DNA from: Burkholderiales bacterium
Lineage (GTDB): Bacteria > Pseudomonadota > Gammaproteobacteria > Burkholderiales > Casimicrobiaceae
Reading direction: 5' to 3'
Assembly: GCA_017880805.1 (NCBI GenBank)
Contig: JADGRP010000113.1
Coordinates: 1-46,776 of the forward strand
Length of the DNA: 46,776 bases
Shown: piece after piece, positions 39,095 to 46,134 of the stretch
Numbering within the stretch: position 1 is the stretch's first letter
Layout of the letters: the number at the start of each line of letters is the position of its first letter
Notes under the pieces: model-generated
The model's input: only the letters and a program-made list of their open reading frames with translations
Told to the model about the DNA's origin: nothing
Database searches by the model: none
Program-made: the position numbers and the translations under genes

Positions 39095-39775
39095 TTGCGC
39101 GTGCTGCTCGCCGAAGACGATGTGATGATCGGCGCCAGCGTGCGCCGCGGCCTGGCGCAGGACGGCATCACCGTCGACTGGGTCGAAGACGGCCGCGCGG
39201 CCGAGATCGCTCTCGCCGAGCGCGTGCACGATGCGGTACTGCTCGATCTTGGCCTGCCGCGCAAGACGGGGCTCGACGTCCTGTCGGCAATGCGCCGCGG
39301 CGGCGACACGCGTCCGGTGCTGATCATGACCGCACGCGACGCCATCGCCGATCGCGTCGCCGGACTCGACGCCGGCGCGGACGATTACGTGGTCAAGCCT
39401 TTCGATCTGACCGAGCTCGCGGCGCGGCTGCGCGCGCTGTCGCGGCGTCGCGCCGGTCGGGCCGACCCGATCATCTCCTACGGCGCGATCGAGCTCGACC
39501 CGGCGTCGCACCAGGCGCGCGTTCGCGGAAAGCCCGTTTCGCTGTCGGCGCGCGAGTTCGCGCTCCTCGAAGCGCTCATGGCGCGTCCGGGCGCCGTACT
39601 GTCGCGCGCGCAACTCGAGGCCAGGCTCTACGGCTGGAGCGACTCGGTCGAGAGCAACGCCGTCGAGGTGCACATTCACGCCTTGCGTAAGAAGCTCGGC
39701 GCGGACTTGATCCGCAACGTTCGCGGTGTCGGCTGGATGGTGGCGAGGCCCGACGCCACTCAGGTAACTTCGTGA
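39095..39775 (+). CDS. OmpR/PhoB-family response regulator (QseB/PmrA-like)
   Basis: DNA-binding response regulator of 226 residues. The receiver domain (1-115) has the acidic pair AEDD (Asp8, Asp9), phospho-acceptor Asp51 in LLDLGLPRKTG, Thr79 in IMTARD and Lys101 in DYVVKPFDL. The C-terminal winged helix (130-220) has SAREFALLEALM, GWSDSVESNAVEVHIHALRKKLG and NVRGVGW, which fit the PmrA/QseB/TctD branch. Translation begins with TTG four bases after the msrB stop, with AAAGAG as ribosome site. The kinase gene follows after 18 bp. A CTTAAT-N5-CTTAAG box upstream of degP matches the DNA site of this branch and is its likely target. Confidence 0.92.
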   Translation: MRVLLAEDDVMIGASVRRGLAQDGITVDWVEDGRAAEIALAERVHDAVLLDLGLPRKTGLDVLSAMRRGGDTRPVLIMTARDAIADRVAGLDAGADDYVVKPFDLTELAARLRALSRRRAGRADPIISYGAIELDPASHQARVRGKPVSLSAREFALLEALMARPGAVLSRAQLEARLYGWSDSVESNAVEVHIHALRKKLGADLIRNVRGVGWMVARPDATQVTS

Positions 39776-39793
39776 AATCGTCGTGAGATCACA

Positions 39794-41137
39794 ATGAGAT
39801 CAATCAGGCGCGAACTGCTGGTCTGGCTGCTGCTTGGCATCGCGCTGGCGGTCGCGGCCGCGGCCGTGGGCACGTATTGGCGCGCGCGCGACGAGGCCAA
39901 CGCTTTGTTCGACTATCAACTCAAGGAAATGGCCGCGTCACTCACCGACGCTCCGTTTGCCGCCGTTCCCGCCGGCGCGGGCGCAATCGGCACCGGCAGC
40001 GATGCCATGGTGGTGCAGATCTGGGATCGCAACGGCGTTCAGCTTTTCCTTTCGCAGCCGCGCCGGGTTCTGCCGCAGAGCGCGCAGCTCGGCTTCACCA
40101 CCGTTGCCACCGACAATGGTCCATGGCGGATCTTCAGCACGCTTGCGGCGGGACAGGTAGTGCAGATTGCGCAGCCGATGAGCGCTCGCCGCGAGCTTGC
40201 GGCGAGCATGGCGTTACGAACCATCATGCCGCTGTTGGCGGTGCTGCCCTTTCTCGCCATGCTGATCTGGTTCACGATCGCGCGGGGCTTAAAGCCGCTC
40301 GACAAGGTCGCCGCTGCGGTCGCGCGGCGCTCTCCCGCGCTGCTCGAGCCGCTGCCCGAGAGCGATCTCCCGCGCGAAGTGCAGCCACTGGTCGCTGCGC
40401 TCAACGATCTGCTTTCGCGCCTGCGCCATACGCTCGATGCGCAGCGCGCCTTCGTCGCCGACGCTGCGCACGAGCTACGCACGCCGCTTACCGCGGTACA
40501 TCTCCAGGCACAGCTCGCCGAACGCGCCACGACCGACACCGAACGCGCGGCAGCGCTCGGTGAGCTCAAGGGCGGGCTCGAACGCGCGACCCGCCTGGTC
40601 GAACAGCTGATGACGCTCGCGCGCGAGGAGCCGGGCGTGAGCGACGCCTTGCCTGCGACGGTGGATCTGGGCGCGCTGGCGCGCGAAGTGATCGCCGATC
40701 TGGCGCCGCTCGCCGGCGCCAAAGGGATCGACCTCGGACTGTCTTCCACCGCTGATTCGACGGTGGGCGGCGACACGGACGCGCTGCGCACCCTGATCTC
40801 GAACCTCGTCGACAACGCGATCCGTTACACGCCCGCCGGCGGTTGGGTCGACGTCGCGCTCACCGAGGTGGCCGACGGGACGGCGCTCACGGTGCGCGAC
40901 AATGGGCCGGGCATCGCGGCCGAGGACCGGGAGCGCGTGTTCGATCGCTTCTATCGCGGCAGCGGCGCGGGCTGCGTCCGCGGCAGCGGCCTGGGACTGG
41001 CGATCGTCAAGCGCATCGCCGAGCGACATCGAGCCCGCGTCGAGCTCGGGCCCGGCATCGACGGTCGCGGCCTTGGCATGACGGTTCGTTTTCCGCAACG
41101 CAGTTCCGACCCACCACCTTACAAGGAGCAGCCATAA
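39794..41137 (+). CDS. Sensor histidine kinase (QseC/PmrB/TctE-like)
   Basis: Partner kinase of the preceding response regulator. The 447-residue protein has a first transmembrane helix (about 8-27) and a periplasmic domain of about 115 residues with QIWDRNGVQLFLS. A second helix (about 144-163) is followed by a short HAMP-like region (LKPLDKVAAAVARRSPALLE), a phospho-acceptor H-box FVADAAHELRTPLTAV (His226) and an ATPase domain with NLVDNAIRYTP, DNGPGI and GSGLGLAIVKRIAERH. All motifs are intact. The periplasmic signal is not known. The TAA stop lies on what looks like a mutated ATG of a following decayed gene. Confidence 0.93.
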   Translation: MRSIRRELLVWLLLGIALAVAAAAVGTYWRARDEANALFDYQLKEMAASLTDAPFAAVPAGAGAIGTGSDAMVVQIWDRNGVQLFLSQPRRVLPQSAQLGFTTVATDNGPWRIFSTLAAGQVVQIAQPMSARRELAASMALRTIMPLLAVLPFLAMLIWFTIARGLKPLDKVAAAVARRSPALLEPLPESDLPREVQPLVAALNDLLSRLRHTLDAQRAFVADAAHELRTPLTAVHLQAQLAERATTDTERAAALGELKGGLERATRLVEQLMTLAREEPGVSDALPATVDLGALAREVIADLAPLAGAKGIDLGLSSTADSTVGGDTDALRTLISNLVDNAIRYTPAGGWVDVALTEVADGTALTVRDNGPGIAAEDRERVFDRFYRGSGAGCVRGSGLGLAIVKRIAERHRARVELGPGIDGRGLGMTVRFPQRSSDPPPYKEQP

Positions 41138-41284
41138 ATACTCTCTCGAAACGCACGCCGTTGGCGGTCGCATGACACGGTGTGCGCCTGGTATCGCAAG
41201 AATCTGGGCGACCAGAACGGCGAAACCACCAGCATCGGCCTGGTCTGGGACGCAAAGAAATTCGGACCGTACACCGGCAAATAG
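41134..41284 (+). pseudogene. Remnant of a small exported protein: start codon mutated and interior deleted
   Basis: Directly after the kinase is AAGGAG, six bases, then ATA-AAT-ACT-CTC-TCG-AAA-CGC, reading (I)NTLSKRTPLAVA, which resembles the start of a signal peptide but stops at TGA after 13 codons. In another frame the segment 41171-41284 reads HDTVCAWYRKNLGDQNGE, continues to KKFGPYTGK and ends at TAG, a plausible C-terminus. If ATA were ATG, it would form an ATGA overlap with the kinase stop. This suggests a gene once coupled to the kinase that lost its start codon and interior. The family was not recognised. Confidence 0.5.
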
Positions 41285-41324
41285 GGTTAACACACTAGCC
41301 TTCTTGCCCACAATCGTGGACAGC

Positions 41325-41531
41325 TTAGGCAGCACGCGTAATCCATCCGATCCGGCTGCCGCTGAATTGCGTGCACCAGAGGTTGCCGTCGGGGCCGGCC
41401 GTGATGCGGTAAGGGAACCCGCCAGCGGAGATGCCGGTGCTGAACTCGGTGATGACTTGCGCCGATGCGCCGCCCGACAGAATGCAAAGTGACGCAATCA
41501 TGCAGCCGAGAAGGATGCGACAAGGTTTCAT
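41325..41531 (-). pseudogene. Truncated streptogramin-lyase-like beta-propeller gene
   Basis: An ATG opens a 68-residue frame: a signal peptide (CRILLGCMIASLCILSGG, cut near ASA), then VITEFSTGISAGGFPYRITA and GPDGNLWCTQFSGSRIGWIT, which matches the first blade of virginiamycin B lyase-like proteins, and then TAA. Full members have about 300 residues and five to seven such repeats, so only the N-terminus remains. No continuing repeats were seen beyond the stop. The regions 41285-41324 and 41532-41705 hold nothing recognisable. The fragment lies antisense between the kinase and degP, so it may mark an old insertion or deletion in this gap. Confidence 0.65.
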
Positions 41532-41705
41532 GAATGGGGCTTCCTGACCTCTGTTCGTTCTGTTTGCCTCTCCCCGCATTCCGGGCGCCTTGCACAAAGA
41601 CGCCAACAGCGCTCGCACGCCTATCGTTCGTTAATTATTCTGCACGGGCTACCGGTCATTGACAATGATGTCAGGGTGGGCGTGGCCACAAACCCGATGG
41701 ATGGC

Positions 41706-41722
41706 CTTAATGCTGCCTTAAG
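41706..41722 (+). promoter_or_regulatory. PmrA/QseB-like response-regulator box upstream of degP
   Basis: CTTAAT, five bases (GCTGC), CTTAAG forms a direct repeat with 11-bp periodicity, the arrangement known for PmrA and QseB sites. A possible -10 hexamer TATCTT lies at 41733-41738, so the box would overlap the -35 region, as expected for class II activation. It is 63 bp before the degP ATG and about 1.9 kb from the matching response regulator gene. Confidence 0.65.
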
Positions 41723-41785
41723 TTTCGGGCCGTATCTTCGGTTGCATGCCGGAACATCCCGGCAAAGTTACCAAGGAGCAGACTC

Positions 41786-43276
41786 ATGGAATCGAAAACA
41801 TTCCGCCGCAGCGCAGTGGCGCTCGCGATTGCGGGCGCGTTCGCGATCGGCGTCACGACCGCCGACAAAGTGTCGATGCATCCCGCCAATGCCGCGACTT
41901 CGCCGCCAACCGTTTCCACGCCTGCAATCTCGGCCCCGGCCAACATCGCGCAGATCGCGGCGCTTCCGGACTTCAGCGGATTGGTCGAGAAGTACGGGCC
42001 CGCAGTGGTCAACATCAGCGTCACCAGCGACGGCCGCAGAGTGGCGGTTAACGACGAGGACAACGCGGGGCCGGACATGGACCAGTTGCCGCCGTTCCTG
42101 CGCGATTCACCGTTCTTTCGCAATATGCCGAACCCGCAGCAGCGCGGACCGATGCGCGGCGTGGGTTCGGGCTTCATCGTCAGCAGCGATGGCGTGATCC
42201 TGACCAACGCGCACGTGGTGGCGAACGCCGATGAGGTCACGGTCAAGCTGACCGATCGGCGCGAATTCAAAGCCAAGGTACTGGGCAGCGACAAAACCAC
42301 CGACATCGCAACGCTCAAGATCGACGCGAAGAATCTGCCGGTCGTGAAAATCGGCGATCCGGCGCTGACACGTGTCGGCGAATGGGTGGTCGCGATCGGC
42401 CAGCCCTATGGCTTCGAGAATACCGTGACGGCGGGCATCGTCAGCGCCAAGGCACGCGCGTTGCCGCAGGAGTCTTTTGTTCCCTTCATCCAGACCGACG
42501 CCGCGGTCAATCCTGGCAACTCGGGCGGGCCGCTGTTCAACCTGAAGGGTGAAGTGATCGGCGTGAACTCGCAGATCTTCAGCCATTCCGGCGGCTTTCA
42601 GGGGCTCGCGTTCGCGGTGCCGATCGACATCGCGATGCAGGTCGGCGACCAGCTGCAAAAGCACGGCAAGGTCGAGCACGGCCGCTTAGGCGTTACCATC
42701 CAGGAAGTCACTCAGGCATTGGCGCAGAACTTCGGTCTGAAATCGCCGGCCGGGGCGCTGGTCAGCTCGGTGCAAAAAGACAGCGCCGCGGCCAAGGCTG
42801 GCATCGAGCCCGGTGACGTCATCGTCAAGTTCAACGGCAAGGAGATCAACGGCTCGGCCGATCTGCCGCCGCTGGTGTCGAGCCTGAAGCCGAATACTCA
42901 GGCGACGCTCGAGGTCTGGCGCGATGGCAAATCCAGGCAAGTGGCGGTGACCGTCGGCGCCATTGAAGACACGGCCGTGGTCGCAGCAAACGACAAGGCC
43001 GATCTGGGCAAGGCAAGGCTGGGCATCGCGGTGCGCCCGCTTTTGCCCGAAGAAATGCGCGACGGCTCGCTGCCGAATGGATTGGTCGTGCAGGACGTCG
43101 CGGGTGCAGCGGCGCGCGCGGGCATCCGTGCCGGCGACGTCATCGTCGCAGTCAACAACACGCCGGTGAAAACGACCGCTCAACTCAGAGAGCTGGTGGC
43201 CAAGTCCGGCAAGACGGTGGCGCTGTTGATCCAGCGCGATGACGCGCGCATTTTCGTGCCGGTGAACCTCGGCTGA
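41786..43276 (+). CDS. degP: Do-family periplasmic serine protease (DegP/MucD)
   Basis: Periplasmic protease and chaperone that degrades misfolded envelope proteins. The 496-residue protein has a signal peptide (basic start, core VALAIAGAFAIGV), a trypsin-like domain with the triad His143 in LTNAHVVANADE, Asp173 in TTDIATLKI and Ser246 in VNPGNSGGPLFN, and two PDZ domains. The first PDZ starts at LGVTIQEVTQALAQNFG; the second starts at GIAVRPLLPEEM and includes GDVIVAVNN. AAGGAG lies about ten bases before the ATG. A PmrA/QseB-like box sits in its promoter, next to the two-component genes that probably control it. The gene ends 90 bp before a perfect terminator. Confidence 0.95.
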   Translation: MESKTFRRSAVALAIAGAFAIGVTTADKVSMHPANAATSPPTVSTPAISAPANIAQIAALPDFSGLVEKYGPAVVNISVTSDGRRVAVNDEDNAGPDMDQLPPFLRDSPFFRNMPNPQQRGPMRGVGSGFIVSSDGVILTNAHVVANADEVTVKLTDRREFKAKVLGSDKTTDIATLKIDAKNLPVVKIGDPALTRVGEWVVAIGQPYGFENTVTAGIVSAKARALPQESFVPFIQTDAAVNPGNSGGPLFNLKGEVIGVNSQIFSHSGGFQGLAFAVPIDIAMQVGDQLQKHGKVEHGRLGVTIQEVTQALAQNFGLKSPAGALVSSVQKDSAAAKAGIEPGDVIVKFNGKEINGSADLPPLVSSLKPNTQATLEVWRDGKSRQVAVTVGAIEDTAVVAANDKADLGKARLGIAVRPLLPEEMRDGSLPNGLVVQDVAGAAARAGIRAGDVIVAVNNTPVKTTAQLRELVAKSGKTVALLIQRDDARIFVPVNLG

Positions 43277-43366
43277 TTCGGCGAACGCAAATGTGGGATC
43301 CTGACTGAGGGGTCGCAAACAAGGCAAGACGACATCGGGAGGCTCTCCTGTGTGTCTATCCCCAAG

Positions 43367-43393
43367 CGGACGGTGACCCCGTCCGTTTTTTTT
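43367..43393 (+). terminator. Rho-independent terminator downstream of degP
   Basis: A perfect 7-bp stem CGGACGG/CCGTCCG with a five-base loop TGACC is followed immediately by eight T residues. It ends the degP transcript and insulates the following SPFH operon. Between the degP stop and this hairpin are 90 bases containing a second small inverted repeat, GGAG-GCT-CTCC. Confidence 0.93.
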
Positions 43394-43429
43394 CGCTTCG
43401 ACGCTTCGTTCAACCCACGCGGAAAGGCC

Positions 43430-43460
43430 TTGACAGTGGCCGATATTGTTATGATATCAT
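43430..43460 (+). promoter_or_regulatory. Promoter and palindromic operator of the SPFH operon
   Basis: TTGACA (43430-43435) is a perfect -35 box. Sixteen to seventeen bases downstream lies an AT-rich stretch with possible -10 hexamers TGATAT or GATATC (43452-43458), overlapped by the perfect 10-bp palindrome ATGATATCAT (43451-43460). A repressor bound here would block RNA polymerase. The Arc-like protein encoded four genes downstream is the natural candidate for such an autoregulator; this is inference. Confidence 0.6.
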
Positions 43461-43512
43461 TTAAATATCGCCCACGGCCTCTTGGCCTTGGCGTCGTGGA
43501 GGGGACTTGAAG

Positions 43513-44445
43513 ATGGAACGCATTCGGGAAATCAAAAGCGCGCACGAAGAACGGCCGATCACAACCTGGAACGGCTTCATCGTCATGGCCATCGGCCTGA
43601 CGCTGCTCGGCTTCGGCATCTGGCAACTGCTGCAGGGCGTGGCGTTTGGCCGCTCGGCCTCGGTGACGGGGCTGGTGACGGCGATCGTTGTTTTCGTTCT
43701 GTTGTTCATCGCCGGACTGCTTTTTTTATCGGGGCTGTACACGCTGCAGCCCAACGAAGCCGCGCTGCTGCAATTGTTCGGCAGCTACCGGGGCACCACC
43801 CGAGTGGCGGGATTACGCGGCACCAACCCGTTCTACACGCGGCGCAAGGTATCGCTCCGCGCGCGCAACCTGAACGGCGAGCGGCTCAAGGTCAACGACA
43901 AGCGAGGCAACCCGATCGAGATCGCGGCGGTCGTCGTGTGGCGCGTCGACGACACCGCCAAGGCGAGCTTCGACGTCGACAATTACGAGAACTACGTGAA
44001 GCTGCAAAGCGAGGCCGCGGTACGCCATCTCGCGTCATCGTTTGCCTACGATCACGGCGACATCGAGCCCGGCGGCGTGCTGGAGCCGACGCTGCTCGGC
44101 GGCAGCGACCTCATTTCCCGCGCGCTGGTGATGGAGCTGCAGCAGCGGCTCGCCAAAGCCGGCGTCGTTGTCGACGAAGCGCGGCTGATGCACCTTGCCT
44201 ATGCGCCCGAAATCGCGCAGGTGATGCTGCGGCGGCAGCAAGCCGAAGCGATCATCGCCGCGCGGCAGAAGATCGTCCATGGCGCGGTGTCCATGGTCGA
44301 GATGGCCTTGAGAGAGTTGTCGGAGAAGAAAGTCGTCGAGCTGGACGACGAGCGAAAGGCGGCGATGGTCAGCAACCTGATGACCGTGCTTTGCGCCGAG
44401 AGCGAGGTTCAACCGGTGATCAATACCGGCACGCTATATCACTAA
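43513..44445 (+). CDS. SPFH/Band 7 domain membrane protein
   Basis: A 310-residue membrane protein. Two hydrophobic helices near the N-terminus (about 20-42 and 52-78) are followed by a Band 7 domain with [62 protein letters not shown] and YEVYVKL-like [19 protein letters not shown], and a helical C-terminal part. SPFH proteins oligomerise on membranes, form scaffolds and often control proteases. A GGAGGGG ribosome site lies before an ATG (43513); a TTG six bases upstream is an alternative. It starts an operon with a small membrane peptide, a DUF1648 protein, an Arc-like regulator and a GNAT enzyme. No NfeD protein is present, so it is not the usual SPFH-NfeD pair. Confidence 0.88.
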   Translation: MERIREIKSAHEERPITTWNGFIVMAIGLTLLGFGIWQLLQGVAFGRSASVTGLVTAIVVFVLLFIAGLLFLSGLYTLQPNEAALLQLFGSYRGTTRVAGLRGTNPFYTRRKVSLRARNLNGERLKVNDKRGNPIEIAAVVVWRVDDTAKASFDVDNYENYVKLQSEAAVRHLASSFAYDHGDIEPGGVLEPTLLGGSDLISRALVMELQQRLAKAGVVVDEARLMHLAYAPEIAQVMLRRQQAEAIIAARQKIVHGAVSMVEMALRELSEKKVVELDDERKAAMVSNLMTVLCAESEVQPVINTGTLYH

Positions 44446-44475
44446 CTCACTAACCTTCGGACACGGGAGCCCATC

Positions 44476-44646
44476 ATGATTTTCTTGCGAGCGAGAAATC
44501 CTGGCTTGTGGACAGCGGTCGGCGCAGGCGCCGGCACTGCGGTAGGAACCGCCCTAGGCAACAGCCCCATCGGCCTCGCGCTGGGTGCCGCGCTGGGCTT
44601 GGCGTATGCGGTGTTTGCCGGCAGGCCCGGCAAGCGAACCTGCTGA
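44476..44646 (+). CDS. Small Gly/Ala-rich membrane peptide
   Basis: A 56-residue peptide read from ATG to TGA. It starts MIFLRARNPGLWTA, continues with a Gly/Ala-rich hydrophobic stretch (VGAGAGTAVGTALGNS, then PIGLALGAALGLAYAVFAG), and ends RPGKRTC. GGGAG stands before the ATG. The glycine-zipper-like spacing suggests one or two packed transmembrane helices. It is 30 bp after the SPFH gene and 59 bp before the DUF1648 gene, all in one direction. Function unknown; a partner of the SPFH oligomer is possible. Confidence 0.7.
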   Translation: MIFLRARNPGLWTAVGAGAGTAVGTALGNSPIGLALGAALGLAYAVFAGRPGKRTC

Positions 44647-44705
44647 TCACGACGGCGTCGGCAACGGCGCCGGTGTGAACCACGACACGCTACTTGGAGC
44701 CTGCA

Positions 44706-45203
44706 ATGCGTCGTCTTTCCCTTTTGCTCTTCGTCACGCTCGTGATCGCCAGCAGCGCGTACATCGTCGGCACGATCGGCCAATTGCCGCCACGCGTGGC
44801 CATGCATTTCGGCGGCGCCGGCCAGGCCAACGGCTCGATGCCGCGCGACGGCTACCTGCTGTTTATCCTCGGATTCGCGACCCTGTTCCCGCTGTTTATC
44901 GTGGCTTCGATCGCGGGACTGCCGCTCATCACCAAGCGCGGCGTCAAGTTGCCGAATCGCGACTACTGGCTCGCGCCCCTGCGGCGCGGCGAGACGCTTG
45001 CGTCCGTCGGCGCGTTCGGGGGGTGGCTCGGATGCCTACTGACCGTCTTCGCCGCCGCGCTGCACTACACGATCCTCGAAGCGAACACGAGCGTCCCGCC
45101 GCAGCTTCCCGCGCCGCTTTTCTGGAGTGTCCTCGGTGGCTTCTTCGCCGCCATCCTGTCATGGCAAGGATTATTCTATTTGCGGTTTCGAACGCCCTAC
45201 TGA
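44706..45203 (+). CDS. DUF1648-domain integral membrane protein
   Basis: A 165-residue membrane protein with four hydrophobic helices. After the first helix (LLLFVTLVIASSAYIVG) comes GQLPPRVAMHFGGAGQANGSMP, the short DUF1648 signature found in SdpI-type immunity proteins and many uncharacterised membrane proteins. The conserved H-F-G-x-x-G-x-x-N-G pattern is seen. GGAG lies about nine bases before the ATG. It is the third gene of the SPFH operon. SdpI both protects against a toxin and sequesters a repressor, but this protein is shorter and such a role is only a suggestion. Confidence 0.82.
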   Translation: MRRLSLLLFVTLVIASSAYIVGTIGQLPPRVAMHFGGAGQANGSMPRDGYLLFILGFATLFPLFIVASIAGLPLITKRGVKLPNRDYWLAPLRRGETLASVGAFGGWLGCLLTVFAAALHYTILEANTSVPPQLPAPLFWSVLGGFFAAILSWQGLFYLRFRTPY

Positions 45204-45248
45204 CGTGAAAGGCGATCGGCGCCGCACGTCGGCACCCGTGTCTTAGCC

Positions 45249-45479
45249 ATGGCCGAGAAGAAAGCCTTCCTGCTCAGGCTCGATCCTGTCGTCTGGGACG
45301 AAATGGAGCGGCTCGCCCAGACCGAGCTGCGCAGCGTCAACGCACAAATCGAATTCCTGCTTCGCGATGCGCTCGCGCAGCGCGGAATCAAGCCCAAGGC
45401 CACGCCGTCACGCGCGCCCTCCTCCTCCACGCCATCGTCCTCAACTTCGTCTTCCTCCCGTGGCAGCCGGGTGGATTGA
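45249..45479 (+). CDS. Arc-like ribbon-helix-helix DNA-binding protein with Ser-rich tail
   Basis: A 76-residue protein. Residues 1-47 fit the Arc/MetJ ribbon-helix-helix fold: a beta strand KAFLLRLD, helix one VVWDEMERLAQTEL, and helix two VNAQIEFLLRDALAQRG. The remaining part (48-76) is a disordered Ser/Pro/Thr-rich tail. RHH dimers bind short palindromes, and the ATGATATCAT at the operon promoter is a good candidate site. It could be an antitoxin-like protein, but no typical toxin gene is adjacent. It overlaps the start of the GNAT gene by 20 bases, so the two are coupled. Confidence 0.85.
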   Translation: MAEKKAFLLRLDPVVWDEMERLAQTELRSVNAQIEFLLRDALAQRGIKPKATPSRAPSSSTPSSSTSSSSRGSRVD

Positions 45480-45957
45480 GCCGCTGAGCGCGGCGCTGGC
45501 CGGCGCGCCCGCGTTTCGCGGCTGGACATTCCGCGCAGCGGAACGTGACGACGAGGATTTTCTGTTCGCGCTGCATCGTGACGCCATGCGCACCTACGTC
45601 GACGCGACCTGGGGCTGGAACGAGGAATGGCAGCGCGCGAATTTCGCTGCAACCTACGCGCCCGCGCGCCAGGCGGTGATCGTGCACCGCGGAACGGTGC
45701 TCCACGATGTGGGCCGCATCAGCCTGACGCGGCACTGGCGCAAGATTTTTCTGCGCGACATCGAGCTCATGGGCGCTGAGCGCAATCACGGCGTGGGTAC
45801 GGCCATCATCAACGCTGTGCTGACGCTCGCGCAGCAGTCGGATCGCTATGTCGAGCTGCGGGTCCTGCGCTGCAATCCGGCGCGGCGACTCTATGCGCGG
45901 CTTGGATTCCGGGTAATCGATGACGACGGCGCGCGTTTAAGGATGCGCGCGCTTTAG
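45460..45957 (+). CDS. GNAT-family N-acetyltransferase
   Basis: A 165-residue protein with a GNAT fold: the N-terminal FRAAERDDEDFLFALHRDAMR and TYVDATWGWNEEWQR, then IELMGAERNHGVGTAIINAVL for acetyl-CoA binding (the Q/R-x-x-G-x-G/A loop as ERNHGVGTA) and CNPARRLYARLGFRVIDDD, the usual C-terminal motif. The GTG start lies inside the RHH gene; the reading frame stays open upstream but that part is the Ser-rich tail in another frame. The acceptor could be a small molecule or protein. Because of its coupling to an RHH protein, a toxin-antitoxin pair of the GNAT-RHH (TacT-like) type was considered, but the usual RHH antitoxin length and GNAT spacing differ, so this is uncertain. Confidence 0.85.
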   Translation: MAAGWIEPLSAALAGAPAFRGWTFRAAERDDEDFLFALHRDAMRTYVDATWGWNEEWQRANFAATYAPARQAVIVHRGTVLHDVGRISLTRHWRKIFLRDIELMGAERNHGVGTAIINAVLTLAQQSDRYVELRVLRCNPARRLYARLGFRVIDDDGARLRMRAL

Positions 45958-46030
45958 GGCGCATTCAATTCGCAGCGGGCGAATTGCTGAGGATCACCGA
46001 ACTTGGCGATAGCGTCCACAAAACTCGCGT

Positions 46031-46134
46031 CTTCCCCGCGAAAGCGGGGATCCAGTGGCGTTCGTCAAAAAGACGCTCGGTTCCCGCCCCCGATTGAAGC
46101 ATTCGAGGGCAGGCTTTTCGCGGGAACGACGAAG
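46031..46134. repeat. Small hairpin repeat element between convergent genes
   Basis: The segment begins with a perfect hairpin CCCCGC-GAAA-GCGGGG (46034-46049), followed by ATCCAGTGGC. It ends with CTTTTCGCGGGAACGACGA, which carries the inverted partner of TTCCCCGCGAAAG with mismatches. This fits the common short palindromic repeats of proteobacterial intergenic regions (TTCCCGCGAAAGCGGGAATCCAG type). It has no coding capacity and sits between the GNAT gene and the esterase, where it may also terminate both transcripts. Confidence 0.65.
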
